From positions 222,001 to 286,000 of the forward strand of contig CAJHZI010000191.1 in NCBI GenBank assembly GCA_905160935.1: a stretch of DNA of 64,000 nt. Reading direction: 5' to 3'. How positions within the stretch are numbered: the first letter of the stretch is position 1; the number at the start of each line of letters is the position of its first letter. This stretch comes from Enchytraeus crypticus (taxonomy: Eukaryota > Annelida > Clitellata > Enchytraeida > Enchytraeidae). Shown piece by piece: positions 41,986 to 55,288 of the stretch. The notes under the pieces were generated by a model. The model made no database searches. It was not told the origin of the DNA and saw nothing but the letters and a program-made list of their open reading frames with translations. Both the position numbers and the translations under genes were made by a program.

Positions 41986-42284
41986 CTACGATAGTGATCA
42001 TTAATTTAGGCCTACTGTGTTAACAAAAACCAACTTCATCTTTGTTTTTACAAATCATCTCACTCTGTTTTCCGTGTAGATCAACTTTATTATGCTCAAT
42101 ATGTTTACAAAGAGGGTGTGATCCTAGACTAATGCAGGTTTAGTAGTATGTTGTCTCTATTTGTAGGAAATTATATTAACTTTATTGTTAGCGTAGCTGA
42201 ATGGTTTTGTTGACTTCTTGAATGAATCGTCTGTCTGGAGAATCTTATGATTTGTAACTTTTTTGTATTGATCTGTGGTTGTGA

Positions 42285-42420
42285 AGACATCTCTGTCGTA
42301 ATCTGTGGATGAGGAAACAGACTTTGCACCTTTACTATTATCATCGTCATCTTCCCTTGAATCCATATTTAGCTAAGATCAGGATACGAATAGATCTTGT
42401 CCACTTCTCTCGTGGAATTT
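42285..42420. repeat. R4 SINE end joined to antisense R3 end
   Basis: GGATGAGGAAACAGACTTTG (R4, plus) runs into TCATCGTCATCTTCCCTTGA (R3, minus): two families abut through their simple tails. Confidence 0.5.
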
Positions 42421-43031
42421 TTCCATTCGTTTTAGAAAATGTTATCAAGGCTTGACAAAGGTTTTTAATACCACCAAAATCAGAATCAATTAAGAATGTT
42501 GAGGAAATTTGCCAGTGCCTTCCTCTTTATAAATGATATACAATATTAACTGTACGAACGATAGTGCTTACACGAATTCGAGGAAGGAATAAAGGAGTAT
42601 TTTGAAACTCTCACTGAACCTTCTAAAGACTTAATTAAGCATTAATGAATAACCTTAGTTGAAAAATGCTTGCCCAAATTTACCACTAATCATTAATTAA
42701 ACTTATAGAACTCTCGTATGTGGTTTAACGCATCTACGCAAATACACATACACACCTCCTATAATACACACACAAATATACATAGATATTTGCACTCATA
42801 TAATCCATAACTACTTGCGCTAGACAAATAATTGAAGGGGTTCTCAAACGACATTTGAGTTGTAGTTCTGATACTCATTCCCCAAATGTCTTCATTTTTT
42901 AGGTTCATAAAATCTGTAATAATTAACACGTCCGCTGTCAATGGTTAGGTATACACCCGCACGCACAAACATGATAAAGTTATGTAACGTAATAGCTGTC
43001 ACCAGTAAAAAATGTTGTATTAATTATTGTT

Positions 43032-44768
43032 TCACTCTTCCTTGCTGCGACCTTTGAACTCGTCCATCGTTTGATTGACGCCCAGGTACTGGTTCAGAAC
43101 CAGGCCGCACTTCACTGGCAGAATTCTGTAAGATGTAAATACACATTTAGTGTGCAAACAGCTTGAGATTAACTCTTAAGTGTAAATATAAGAATAAGAT
43201 TAGCCTGTTGAATGTTTCTTGTGTTGAATTGAATTATTTTTATTTCACTTTAGGCTATATCATACGCAAGAAATACATTAGATGAAGTGAAAAAGGTAAC
43301 AAAGGCCATGAAAGCACTGACATGTGACCTGAACAAACATAGCCAAAATAAACCATGTAAAGTAGTTAAAAGCTTACAGCAATTCAAGTTTTTAGGTGAG
43401 TAAAATAGCTAAAAAGCTAAGGTTAACGTCAGTTTCCTGCTCTGGCCTATCTCGATACAATGTAGATTAATAGTGTATCTGCTCTATTAGCCATTTTCGC
43501 AAAGGCAAGGCAAAGGGTCATAAGACGCAAATAGATCATTATGTGAACACACGAGGCTATGGTGTAAGGAGTTACACGCTATGACTATACTGATAATCTA
43601 TGATTGCATGACTGTATCAAGCACTTCTATATCTAATGTCATGTCATTTTCTATGTCATTTTCCAAGCCTTGAAGAGCAGTATTGATTTATAAGTCAATG
43701 ATTCAAAAGTAAACGCCTGTTGTGTTAGCCAAGCATATCAAGTACAGTATATTCGTGAAATTAAATGAGATTTTTGGTAACTATTTTTGATAATTTTTCA
43801 ATCAAATAGCAACTAGTTCCCTTCACATCAAAGCCAAATATTTTTGAATTTTCTTGAAACTATTCATTTCAATGATAATATGTTTTATATATATGTTTTT
43901 ACCGTACTTGTGTGGACTAGCAATTGCTCAAATGTACGCATCCTGTAACCTTCGTGTTATTATCGCCATACGCTAAATCCTTTCTGTAGTTTGATATCTT
44001 AGTTTAATTCATAGCGTTATAAAACAGATTACATGCCTTGGTTTGGCACCTCAAACCCTTAAATAGCTTTAGGTGACCGACCCCCAAAGAATGTTAATCT
44101 TAGCAAGCCCATGATTAGTTTACTTGCTACAGTATTTATTTATTGATTAATTGATCGATCGATTACTTGCTAGCAAGCTTGCTTGCTTGCTTGCTTCCTT
44201 GATTGATTGATTAATCGATTGATTGATTGATTGATTATGATTGAGAGAATGATTGAGTAATTGATAGATTGATCGATCAACGGATCGATCGATTCATAGT
44301 ACTCACGCTTTGAGTAGACAGTTTAGGTTGACACTTCTAGGTATGGCCACGAAATATTGATTACAAAGAATCCCGTCCATTATCCTCTCTATCACATAGT
44401 CCGGCTCCATGAACGGCAGAATTGACGGAAATCTGTCACAACAAAATATCTCTCTCTGACCATTCGATAACTGTCTTTCTCTCTCTATCTCTTTGTCTGT
44501 CGGTTTGCCTTTCTTGTCTTTCTCACTCTCTCTCTTCTCTCTCCATATCTCTGTTTCTCTCATATAGCTGTGCTTGAAAAGTAAAGGCAAGTCCACTGAC
44601 GATGGTAAATATTTATATTCCCCCTCGGCCACAACGATATGCGTTTTGAGTTAAGACTCACGCTCATACTTAATCGCGCTTGAAACGTTTAGTTTATTCA
44701 TCACCTGCGTATTTTCAGATACAAACAGTCCCTGCGTATTTTCAGATACAAACAGTCCATAAAAATTG

Positions 44769-44807
<39 letters not shown>

Positions 44808-44819
44808 ATATATATATTA

Positions 44820-44851
<32 letters not shown>

Positions 44852-47800
44852 TATTATAAATATATATATATATATATATATATAGGCCCTATATCAATGA
44901 AAAATGAAATCCCTTCGAAAGGACCCTGCTTTTATCAAACCGTAGAATACAATAGTATTTATCGAGTGTAAAGGCAGACTACGTGTAGGAATATGTACCT
45001 TGGACTTGACACTTTCAAAGCAGTGGGAGACAGTGAGTGCGTAATTCTTATATAGGATATAGGCCTATTGTGTACGGCATCTCAGGCGATTTCCCATTGT
45101 TATCTTCAACTTCTATTATATTTAAATATTATCAGAGCCTAAACTATGTATTTAGTTACATTTACTATGAATCTTTATTTCGTATTTACTATGTAGTTTA
45201 CTCATACATTTCCCAAACTATGGGCTACATAAGGCATGGATAAGGCATAGATTTTGTGAAGGGATTAACTTGCTGATCTAAGGAGTGCTCTTATGGAGCG
45301 AGAAAACAAACTTTGAGTATGAATATGTACCTTGAACCTGCCACTTGGCAGTACACTGATGAAGAAGATATATTTATTATTACTTACTTGGTAACGATGC
45401 CCCTGAACATGCCAGTCTGGATGTAGTAGGGACAGATGACCGTTGTATTGACGCCTGTTTTACCAAGCGAGTGCAGCTCATTGCGCAGTGACTCGTCGAA
45501 ACCCACCGCAGCGAACTTACTGGCGCAGTAGTCGACGAGACCGTTCACTCCGCAGAGCCCTGCCGCACTGGCGATAGTCACGATGTGTCCGTGGTCCTTC
45601 TTCAACATGGCCGGGAGCACGGCCTTTGTTGTCTGTACACAGAAATACGGAGAAATGAAGCAGTCTAACCATAATACTTGTGCTTGAAGTCTCTGTCTAG
45701 TGGGCTGGTGTATAGCATGTCCGTGGTAAATAATTGCACTTGTTGTTAACTTCAAGGCTCTCTAAAGAAAATTCAGGCAACGGCAGTGCTTAACTAGCTA
45801 TGAAGATAATAAGCTACACTGTTGCAGCAATTAGTAGGATAGAATAAAACTTCATTTCTGATAAATTTCAAGACTACTTCGAATATACAACTCCACATAT
45901 AATGTTTCATAAAAATTGCAAGTATTTGAGAGACATGCCTATTTCCACATTTTAAACTATATAAGGATACTATATTTGATTAAGCGATAGAGTGCTCAAT
46001 TTCGAACAAAAATCTAAAATGCAGTAATTAGAATCTTGAATCTACTGTTAAAGTGAATAATTAACTGATGGGGAAGCTGATTTTACCCAGAAGTGGCAGA
46101 TGGCGTTGACTTCCATTGTCTTGATCATCAGTTCATCTGGACACTCGAGGATCTTCTTGCCGGATACTATACCAGCGTTATTGATCAGTATGTCTATATC
46201 TCCCACTTCCTGTTTTATCTGCATCATATACATGTAAAACATTTAAGTTGTACGTAGGCAATCACATAAACATACTCGTACAAACAGAGGCAGCACTATA
46301 GGGCTTACATGTACTATGGTATATCATCATCATGATCAGTTCCTTGCGTTCTGTAGAGAACATAGGGCATACAGAACATTTAACTATGGTATAAATCATA
46401 TTATATATTTTATATATGCATTTATTGATCAGTGAGCCTATAGGCCTATGTCCAACTTTGGGTTCAATAACACAAATTAATAATTTAATCAATCACAATT
46501 AAGAAATGTGGACCTGCCAGTAGGTAGTGCACTAAGAGAGATGTATATGTATACTTCATAAGAACTCCCATTAATTTTGATTTTTTTGATTTTTTAAAAA
46601 TATGCTCATTATTTATTTATTTTCTTATTTTTTGAAACTGAGAAGCGCCTATGCTCTAGAAATTGCTACAAAAATTTAAACAAATGGAAAAGTCTTAAAT
46701 AGGGATTGACCGATGATATGATGTAGGACAGAGAGGGTTTGAGACAGCCCTTTTGTATACCGACCCTAGTTAAACTGGATTTCAAGGGAAGATTATGATG
46801 ATGATGATGATGATGATTTTAGAAAACTGATATCAGTGATAATCAAGTATAGCAAGTGGATAAATACCCATCAGTAACTGATAGTCTCTAACACAATGAG
46901 AAGGACTTGGCGAGTACGAACCTTGTTGAAGACTTTGTACACCTCTTCGCGTGAACTCAGATCACACACGAAGGTGTGTACGGCTGCTTGACCGCCTACC
47001 TCTCTCTCTATCAGTGTCTTTGTCTCGTCAATACCTGCATGTGTATAGAAAGACGGGCCTATCAATGTAATACAGGCTTATCACAATGTAATTCTTGTTT
47101 ATCTATATAATACTGACCTATGAATACAATACTGGCCTGTCAATATAATACTGGCTTATCAAAATATTACTGGCGTATCAATATAATACTGGCTCGTCAA
47201 TACAAAATAATGACAATTTTATGTCCAGTTCATACTTGATGGGAAAATCAGGCACATCTCTAACGGGATATACAATAGCAAGCAACGCTACCCTAATAAA
47301 ATGCACTTGTAATTTCACAGATTGGCCATAAAGAGAAAGCCACAATTCTACAGTTAAGTGACTTTGGTTAATAGAGTTGCTTACCTTGTTTATTAACATC
47401 CACCAGTACAACTGTAGAGCCAAGCTTAGCAAAGCTGGTCGCCAGGCCGCGCCCTAAACCAGAGCCTGCAGCAAAACAATAAATAAATTTAAAAAGTCCA
47501 TTTAGCAGTAAAAGTAAAAAGCTAAAAATCTAAGGTTAATGTCAGTTTCCTCACTCGAAAGCGATGTCAGTGACGGGTGAGCCCAGGATTTGAACCCCGC
47601 ACATACTGATCCGCGGTCGACTATCTTATCGACTTCGCCACTGGATCCAGCCATTTTTCCAGCCAGGTAATTAGACGTCTTTTTCTCTACTCTTAATATA
47701 AACTATAAAATAGTGCAATTACTAATAAAACTACATTTAAATAAAATATTCTAGCACAGGAGATTATTTCACGGAATCGTTTCTTGTTCCAGAAATGGAA

Positions 47801-48155
47801 TTTGAGATGAGGAACTGTGAGATTAGCAGCTCAAAGTTATCAAGCTCCCACGTTTCTCCCAAGCCCTTATAGCACAACTGTTTACTGTTTATTTATAACT
47901 GTAAATCTGTAAAGTGATGTTAACGTCAGTTTCATCTCTCGAAAGCGATATCAGTGACGGCGAGCTCCGGATTAGAACTCCGCATATACTGATCCGCAGT
48001 GGGATAATTTACCGACATCGCCATTAACTCCAGCCAGTGTCGATGTCGTCGTCATACTCTTGAGTTTTCGCTCGTTTTGAACCTAATAATTGAAATTGAA
48101 TTAATTTCAACAAAATATAAATGTAGCCGATTTCTTACAAGATCCCGTGATGAGC

Positions 48156-48191
<36 letters not shown>

Positions 48192-48375
48192 GAAGAGAGA
48201 GGGAAGAGAGAGGAAGAGAGAGAGCAGATTTCTTACCAGATCCCGTGACAAGCACACGTTCTCCCTTCACATCTTTACGCCTCAGACTGAATGGCACAAA
48301 GAGCAGCACCAGGGCCTCCAGCAAGTGATACACCACCAGCAGTATTGTCACCAGTGTCTCCACCAGAAAGTTCAT
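43032..48375 (-). CDS. SDR16C5: SDR16C-type short-chain dehydrogenase (epidermal retinol dehydrogenase 2-like), seven exons
   Basis: NAD(P)-dependent oxidoreductase, predicted 309 aa, the same length as human RDHE2; retinol or steroid oxidation at the ER or lipid droplet is inferred from the family. Exons (minus): 48375-48237, 47465-47385, 47034-46922, 46218-46087, 45632-45388, 44432-44307, 43125-43032. All phases match. A hydrophobic N-terminal anchor (about 4-30) precedes the cofactor motif TGSGSGLG (44-51). Next come D98 in CDLS, NNAG (124-127), catalytic S177, and YCASK with Y190 and K194. [14 protein letters not shown] and the C-terminal [13 protein letters not shown] are typical of SDR16C. 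A 17-beta-HSD11/13-like role is the alternative. Its tandem paralog ends at 59763. It converges with TRMT11 across 1.2 kb. Confidence 0.93.
43405..43440 (-). repeat. R1 SINE 3' end fragment
   Basis: AAGCTAAGGTTAACGTCAGT is the R1 3' terminus; the rest of the element is absent. Confidence 0.6.
44140..44300. repeat. GATT/TTGA and GCTT tetranucleotide arrays
   Basis: A mix of TTGATTGATT, TCGATCGATC and a short CTTGCTTG run in SDR intron 6, antisense in polarity to the gene. Confidence 0.8.
44770..44884. repeat. AT microsatellite with internal palindromes
   Basis: TA runs interrupted by ACATGTA and TATTAATA, able to fold back on themselves. Confidence 0.85.
45225..45362 (+). repeat. R2 SINE 3' half, sense
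   Basis: GGCATGGATAAGGCATAGAT, CTTATGGAGCGAGAAAACAA, and the tail ATGTACCTTGAACCTGCC, CACTTGGCAGTACACTGA. The stem CTGCC/GGCAG is intact. Confidence 0.7.
46505..46545 (+). repeat. R2/LINE tail only
   Basis: TGGACCTGCCAGTAGGTAGT then GCACTAAGAGAG: only the shared 3' tail is present, closest to the LINE version. Confidence 0.6.
46682..46820 (+). repeat. R3 retroposon with (GAT)n tail
   Basis: Homologous to 2400-2530 over its whole length, ending in a GAT run. In SDR intron 3. Confidence 0.65.
47040..47205. repeat. ~20-bp minisatellite upstream of SDR exon 3
   Basis: Units like AATACTGGCTTATCAATATA recur eight times. One reads GGCTCGTCAATACAA, close to the exon 3/intron junction GTCTCGTCAATACCTGC, so the array may derive from the junction. 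Confidence 0.65.
47519..47657 (-). repeat. tRNA-derived SINE R1
   Basis: Nearly full copy with B box GGTTCAAATCC and A-box-like TGGCGAAGTCGATAAG on the minus strand. In SDR intron 1. Confidence 0.75.
47908..48042 (-). repeat. tRNA-derived SINE R1, diverged
   Basis: Body CTGATATCGCTTTCGAGAG and a mutated B box (GAGTTCTAATCCGG) on the minus strand, 250 bp from the previous copy in the same orientation. Confidence 0.65.
48128..48256 (-). repeat. exon 1 donor of SDR duplicated around a GA run
   Basis: The junction TCACGGGATCTG then GTAAGAAATC (real donor at 48236) is repeated beyond a GA microsatellite at about 48130-48155 as TCACGGGATCTT then GTAAGAAATC. The copy keeps a complete GTAAGA donor. 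Confidence 0.82.
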
Positions 48376-49142
48376 GTTGCTTCAATAAACACCTAAAGAT
48401 ACTTATTCACTTGAAATCGAAAAGATCGTTGAACCTGAGGATCTGCAATGAGAGAAAGTAGATAAGAATATTTATAATAATCGTAGGAAGGTATTAGTAA
48501 TTAGCCTGCAGCCCAAATCTTGAACTCAATGAGATAACAGCAGACACATCGTCTTGATTAGAGATAGGCTGCTGTCACAAGATTAGGCTACTACTACAAT
48601 GGGATGAATGTTCTATAACCTATTAGTATAGGCCTACTGTCGGCTTATACTACCTACCCGATTCGTTTATTTGTATCACTGAATCGGCACCATTTAGGAT
48701 CTCTCTTTTCTTTCGAACATGTTTATCAAACCGCATTAGGTGAATCGATTTGAGATATCAAAAAAAGTTTTGCGTATCTATGGATGTTTACACTGATATC
48801 TGCTACCGCTCTGGACTTGTTTTTACTTATTTTCATACTTAATTTTAATCATTTAAGCCTCAGAGTGCCTATAGCTACGGCTCTTTTCTTCCGTTCTAAC
48901 GTATATTCCTCAACAGTTTATGTACTATTATAATAAGTGGATATATACACATATGTATATATTTCATTTTCGTATCTGACCTTTGATCTCTATCGTCAAC
49001 TGTATTTGGATATACCTGGATCGGTTGCAATCGGCTAAGTTGGACTCTCTCCGTATAATCTTATTCACGACAAGCGTTGTATAGCCGTCACGCTTGAGTA
49101 ACCGTCTACACTGATCTCGACAGTACTACATGAATGTAAACA
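48376..49142. other. SDR upstream region and presumed LINE 5' UTR
   Basis: No gene. The distal part (about 48850-49142) probably belongs to the 5' untranslated region of the LINE that follows, but no boundary or target duplication could be fixed. SDR promoter elements were not recognised. Confidence 0.4.
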
Positions 49143-50099
49143 ATGGCATCTTCTCTCGTTCATTCTGAGATAATATGCTATATTCAAAACAATAAAGACA
49201 GTGACAAGGATCTACTGATTAACACACTGGCTGGATTTTATTCGCCAGAGGAATTAATGGATGGTAAAATTCTGTTATATGAAGTGGCAACTGATCGTAA
49301 ACCAGCTGAAGGCTTCAAGCCTCCACTTCCAAAACTTATCGCGACGGAAAGCGTAAAGCGGAGGCCACAGACTTAATTGAACTATGGAAACTTCTCGAAA
49401 CCAACAAATTAGAGATGCCAGTGTTCTACACTGCTAATCTTAATCGAATTCCGCAGTCATACACGATGGTTAAGGATACTCCAGGACTTGCTTCAATTGT
49501 CATGAAGTTGAAGCAGCAGCTAGCAAATACGAAGAAGAAAGTCGACAATATTACTAATCAATCGGACAATACGCGGAACAATATCTCAACTAAAGTCTCA
49601 CAAGTTCCAATATCTTCCACACTGACCGATCCGATGACCTATTCAGGCTCCTCATCCACCTCTCGCTCCTGGGCTGATAGAGTTAGCTATGCGGAACAAG
49701 CCTCAAATCCATCGGCCTCTCTCTACGATGACTAAGGAGCCTTTCCAAGTGGTTAAAACTAAGCCAAGAAGAATAATTACAGGAAAAAAGGCTACAACTT
49801 CCACATCAACCTCAAATCTTAAAGTTATACCAAAGAAAACTTCAGTATTCTTGGGCCGGTTGGATAAAAACACAACGACTGAGGAGGTAACAAGCTTCCT
49901 CAGTGACTCTGACGCGGAGGTGATTGGCTGTCGTAAGCTATCAAGCAAAACGAGGGACCGCGGAGAATTTAATTCAGCAGCCTTCATGATCACCTGTGAT
50001 CTTAAATATGAAGATATTTTGTTCAATGTGAACACTTGGCCAGATGGCAGTGTTGTTCGAGAATGGGTATTTAATGCTAATGCTAAAGATAAATCTTAA
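49143..50099 (+). pseudogene. LINE ORF1
   Basis: Three overlapping pieces (49143-49376, 49415-49735, 49689-50099) in two frames. The middle has a coiled-coil-like Lys/Gln stretch; the last has KTSVFLGRLDKNTTTEEV, an RRM-like fold start seen in LINE ORF1 proteins. At least two frameshifts. Confidence 0.7.
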
Positions 50100-50199
50100 A
50101 ATGAAGGAGTCATCTATCTTCTGCTCATTTAATAATATTGTAGATGATCAATTTATAAATAATTCAGGTGTCGGATACTATACCCCTGAAGAAAGCCAC

Positions 50200-53092
50200 A
50201 AGTTGATGTAAGTTCATCCCAATAATCTTACAGTGTTTCACCTGAATATTTGAAGCCTAAATGCTAATTATAATAAACTATTAGATCTTTTTGCGGTATA
50301 TAATTCTAAATTTGATGTCATTATCTTATTTGAAATTTGGAGTATTAATATGGATTTCTTTAATAGTATTTTTCCTGATTATAGCATCGTATATGCAATC
50401 CCAAATTGTCAGCGTGCGGGTGGAGTAGCAGTTTTAGTGCTGAAATCCTACTCGTTGACTCTTCTTCACTTTCTAATTCTTTCAATGACTTCGCTGAATA
50501 CGTTATTGTTGATGTTTCTGTCGGTACTTCCAAAATTCGTTTCTACTGTTTTTATAGGCATCCCAGCCTATCTTCTCGTGAATTTGTCAATTTATTTTGT
50601 GATTTTCTCCAACAACACAGGCCTCTAAAGAAGAGTTTCATTATTGGTGATATGAATTTGAATTATATTAATTATGACACAGATAATATTATTGCTAAGT
50701 ATGTAAACTACCTTGTGAGCATGTATTTTACCCCGTTCAGTATTATTCCGACCAGGTGCACAGACAGCACGTCAAGCCTAATTGATGATGTGTTCAGTAC
50801 ATTGTGCAGTAAAGATAATAGTTATTACGATATTAAGTCGTTAGCAGTAACCACTGATATTACAGACCATTTTGCTAATTTAATAATAATAATAAATAAA
50901 CAAAGCAGCAAGTGAAGAACTGTGATCGACCTTCAATAAAAATTTATAGCCGAAAAAATATAAAAAGTTTTCTCACTGATCTGAAAAATCTAGAATGGTC
51001 TAATATTTATGAGAGTGATGATGTTGATAAATCTATAAAATTTTTGATAGATAGTTTGTCACGTATCACTGAGAACAACTTTCCTCTTGTTAAATGCTCG
51101 CGTAAAAGATTAAAAGATAAACCTTGCATCACTAATGAACTAAGAAGATGTATCAAATTCAAAAACAATCTTTTTCTAAAATATAAGACTTCTAATAGCG
51201 ATAAAGATAAACTTGACTATAAAGTGTACCGTAAAATACTTGATAAAAAGTTGCACATACACAGAGTTAATTTCTTTAAAAACTTACTTGATAACAAAAT
51301 TAATTCAGTAAAAAGCTTATGGAAAACGTTAAACAATATTTGCTTCTATAAAAACAGCTCAAAGAATTCATCCATTAAGTCTCTACACAGATAATGGCGG
51401 TACTAATGATAAAAAAGAAATAGCTGAAACTTTTAATGCTTATTTTAGTAAAATTGGCGAAGACCTTGCCGCTAAAATAATTCATACCAATCCAAGCTAC
51501 ACAACATTCTCAAAGAACCATAATCCTGTTTCTTTATTTCTTACTCCAATCTCCAAAAGCAAAACTATCAACGTAATTAATTCATTGAATAATACAACTT
51601 CAACTGGTTCTGACAATGTAAGCTCCAAAATTTTGAAACTTTCCTCTGAAATCATATCTTCGCCGTCACATTATACATCTTTCATTTAGCACAGGTCACT
51701 TCCCAGTCAATTTTAAAATCGCAAAAAGTTATCCCAATACACAAAAATGGAAATCTTGATAAAAAAGAAAATTACACACCAATTTCCCTTTTGAGCAATT
51801 TGAGTAAGGTTTTCGAAAAAATTATGTACAAGAAACTAGTTGGTTTTCTAGATAAAAATGAAATTTTGCATGAAAATCAATTTGGATTTAAACCGGGTCA
51901 ATCAACAATCGATGCACTCTATAGTTGTGTCAATATGATACGTATGGAAAAGGCTAATAAGAACTTGGTTATGGGGCTATTCTTTGATTTTACAAAAGCA
52001 TTCGACACAGTCGATCACAGTATTTTACTCGATTAACTTTGTCATTATGGGATACGCGGTATTACTCATACTTGGTTTAAATCATATCTTTCAGACCGTT
52101 CCCAATATGTTGTCGTTGATAATGTTAAATCTACTGTTTTACCGATGAAAATTGGTGTACCCCAAGGATCAATCTTGGTTCCTATCTTATTTTTACTATA
52201 TATTAATGATATTCAAAATGCCTCTATTGAAGGATGTCTCAAATTATTTGCAGATGATTCAAATACTTTTGTTAATGCCAATGATTTAACAGACCTCTAC
52301 AAAAAGGCTAACATTGAATGTATGCGAATAATTAGCGAATGGAGTAAGGCTAATAAACTAACTATTAACTGCTCCAAATCTGTCCACAAATCTGACCCAT
52401 CCCAATGTAATGATGATTATATATTAGCTAATAACCTTTCTGTTACTGTTAATGGAAATGCTCTGTCAAGAGTTAAACTGGTTAAGTTTCTTGATTTAAA
52501 TACTGATGATAATTTAACTTTTTGTGAACATATCAAATGTATAACCTCTAAAATCAATAGCATCTGTAGTATGTTATACAGACGCAGAGAGCTATTGCCT
52601 GCAATATGTCGTAAAAATTTATATTTTTCTTTGATGTTCAGTAGAATTTCATACGGCCTTATAATTTATGGAAATAATTCGGAAAAAGCACTTCATCCTC
52701 TGCATGTAGCGAATAATAGAGCCCTTAGGATTCTCCAGGTTCAAGACAGACGATATAAAATCAAGCTCCTTTATGAGAACTACAGTACCTTGCCGATACA
52801 TCTGTTGTATAAGTCTATGACTGACAATATGATTTATAAGTGCTTATATAACGAAGGATTCATGTCTAAAGTTATAAAAGATATGTTTATATCTAATCTT
52901 TTAAATAGCGGCTATCAGACTAGGCTTTCGGTATCCAATTATCTTTCTTTACCTGCGAATCGTTCTAACTTCTCATCTAATATATTTGAAGGATGCTCAA
53001 TATGGAATGCTATACCTATTGCAATTCGCAACTTAAACTCTTTTAATTCTTTTACGGTGTCATACAGACTTTTTCTTATGGAATCTTGGTAA
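50200..53092 (+). pseudogene. LINE ORF2, endonuclease and reverse transcriptase
   Basis: The endonuclease part has GGVAVL, YRHPS, FIIGDMNLNY and DITDHF. The reverse transcriptase part has YKKLVGFLDKNEILHENQFG, FFDFTKAFDTVDHS, GVPQGSILVPILFLLYIND and LKLFADDSNTF (FADD). It closes with HVANNRALRILQ and IWNAIPIAIRNLNSF, typical of CR1-like ends. A TAA at 52034-52036 interrupts the frame between KAFDTVDHS and HYGIRG, and frameshifts occur upstream. Confidence 0.85.
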
Positions 53093-53445
53093 TTATTGAA
53101 TTACTATTTAAAATCTGATATATATTAGATAATCGTATCATATATTATTTTGGGTAATCTATTTACAATCCTAGTGACATAAACGTAACATATTACTGTT
53201 GTCATGTTTTAGACAAAACTTTAGTGTTTCTTCGATTTCCTTCTTTCTTTGTTTACTGCGGTGGTCAGCTCGATAGGGTACTTCAGTACCCTCTCTGATG
53301 GCCGTGGTGAGCAAATTTTAGTTTCTGTTTGATGCTACATATGTTGATTCTCACTTTTGTCTGCTGATTTATCTGTTTTCACAATTATTTGTCGGTGTTT
53401 GATGAATTTCTAAATAAACATATGTACTACTACTACTATATCATA

Positions 53446-54334
53446 GTTTGGACACCAAGAATTGTTGCTAGATAGTGTTCAATGTTGCTTTTGTTCCATG
53501 CATTATAATGGTGATTCTCACGGTGTTTCGAAACTTTATGTATGTCTAATAAATAAAAAAATTATAAAATAGATACACTTCCCTAACATCATTCTTTGAT
53601 GAGGAAATGGACGCTGTGTATATGCAGCTCAAAGTTCTAATTATAAATTAACCTTACATTACGAACCTGCTATTTTTCATTATAGTAATAGAGTGACGAG
53701 GATTGCTTAGATTGTTAGAATTTAAGAAGAATACAAAACTGATCTAAAGACTAAACGAAATAATTCTTAAAGACTAACGCATGACTTCAATTGAAAATCA
53801 GTAAAATAACTCTAGAAAATATGGAATTTTAGAAAATCCGCAAAAATGATTATTAGTTTAAATTTCTCTATTTGTAGACTCTTTGATAGTTAATCCTTGG
53901 TTTCTGTTGCTCGGTTTGTGCATTATATTTCATTTCTTGTTCTGTTAATACTGCCATGTATTTTGGTGAAATAAAGATCATATATATTTGTGATGCAAAG
54001 GCCTATAATGCAGGGATATAAGCCTACCTTTGTATCACATTTCAACTAGCGTCACAATTGATTTGAATTGTGGTATGGATTGTGACTGGAATGTAATTAA
54101 TTTAAAGAGGTTTACATGACAATTCAGTCTACTTACAAAGACAATTTAACAGTCAATTCAAAGACAATTTAACAGTCTTCATTAGTCAATAATTAATTAG
54201 AAATAAAAAGAAAATAAATAGATGAATCAACTTATTAATTTTAAATTATACCCATCTACAGCCTTGATCCCTGGGAGATATTTTGATTTGGAATAACACA
54301 GGTCCCTCCCTATTTACCTAAAACCAAAGGGTTA
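53446..54334. other. intergenic, nothing recognised
   Basis: AT-rich sequence with a weak AAAGACAATTTAACAGTC duplication near 54140-54180 and no gene. Confidence 0.5.
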
Positions 54335-54920
54335 TAAAGAATGTAAAATTGCACAGACGAAAGAGGCTCTCGAAAAGAGAAAAGAACTACTGACAAAAGG
54401 CATTGGGAAAAACACAAAAATAAAGATTGTGAAAACAATAGTGTGGTCGACACTTCTATACGAATGTGAAACTTGGAAGTTAAAGAAAGAAGATATCATG
54501 AAACAATAGGCCTTGGAAATGTGGCTATGGAGAAGGATGGAAAAGATGGTCAGTTCAATTAGGACTGACAAAATTACAAAAGAAGTTCTTGAAAGAGTCG
54601 GTACAGATAGACAGTTAATAAGTGTGACAAGAAATAGACAGAAAGGCTTATATTGGACAACAATCAATAATATAGCCTAAACCAAAGCCAAAAATACAAT
54701 TACGGTAAGCTGGATAGGACATATCATAAGTGGGATGGTTTGCTAAAGGATGTAATAGAAGAAAGAATGCAAGTGAAAAGAGTATCAGAAAGACCAATAC
54801 ATGGGATGTTGGATTATCTGAAAACAAATTCATATATGAAGATGAAAAGGAAGTATGAGGATAGATTTTGTTGGAGGAGTTATATGTCATGGACCTGCCG
54901 TTAGGTAGTGAGTGCACTAG
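54335..54920 (+). mobile_element. relic of the RTE-like LINE, 3' end only
   Basis: Decayed copy of the C-terminal region of the LINE at 33338-36035: sequence coding for NTKIKIVKT-, ECETW-, ALEMWLWRRMEK- and VLERVGTDRQLI-like segments in shifting frames, then WIGHII, ending ATGGACCTGCCGTTAGGTAG. A ~50-bp non-homologous insert lies near 54655-54705. Confidence 0.75.
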
Positions 54921-55192
54921 AAGTAGAAGATAGGGCTATAGGACCTAATAAATTTTTCTTTAATAATACAATGATTTAAAACTGAAAAATTGAATGTCTA
55001 AATGAACACCGATGTTACTTAGACTGATTGGCCAAACTCACACGTAAAAAATCATATGAAAGACAGTATCCATCAGTATCAATGTTTTTAATAAAATAAT
55101 TAATTAAACCTTACTTTGTACAGTCTACAGTTACTGTACACACACATATTCACACACTGACACACACACAAACACACATGCATAGGCTATAT

Positions 55193-55224
55193 GTATATAT
55201 ATATATATATATATATACATATAT

Positions 55225-55285
<61 letters not shown>
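55193..55285. repeat. (TA)n microsatellite
   Basis: Two TA runs separated by an ACACAC stretch, abutting the transposon at 55286. Confidence 0.92.

Positions 55286-55288
<3 letters not shown>

Larger units (their letters stand above)
49143..53445 (+). mobile_element. CR1/L2-like LINE with ORF1 and ORF2, decayed
   Basis: Near full length: ORF1 remnants (49143-50099), endonuclease (about 50200-50915), reverse transcriptase and C-terminus (about 50912-53092), 3' UTR to about 53445 ending in AATAAACATATG and a TAC trinucleotide tail. The 3' UTR has a perfect stem, GGGTAC-TTCA-GTACCC, at 53276-53291. It sits between the two SDR genes. Confidence 0.85.
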
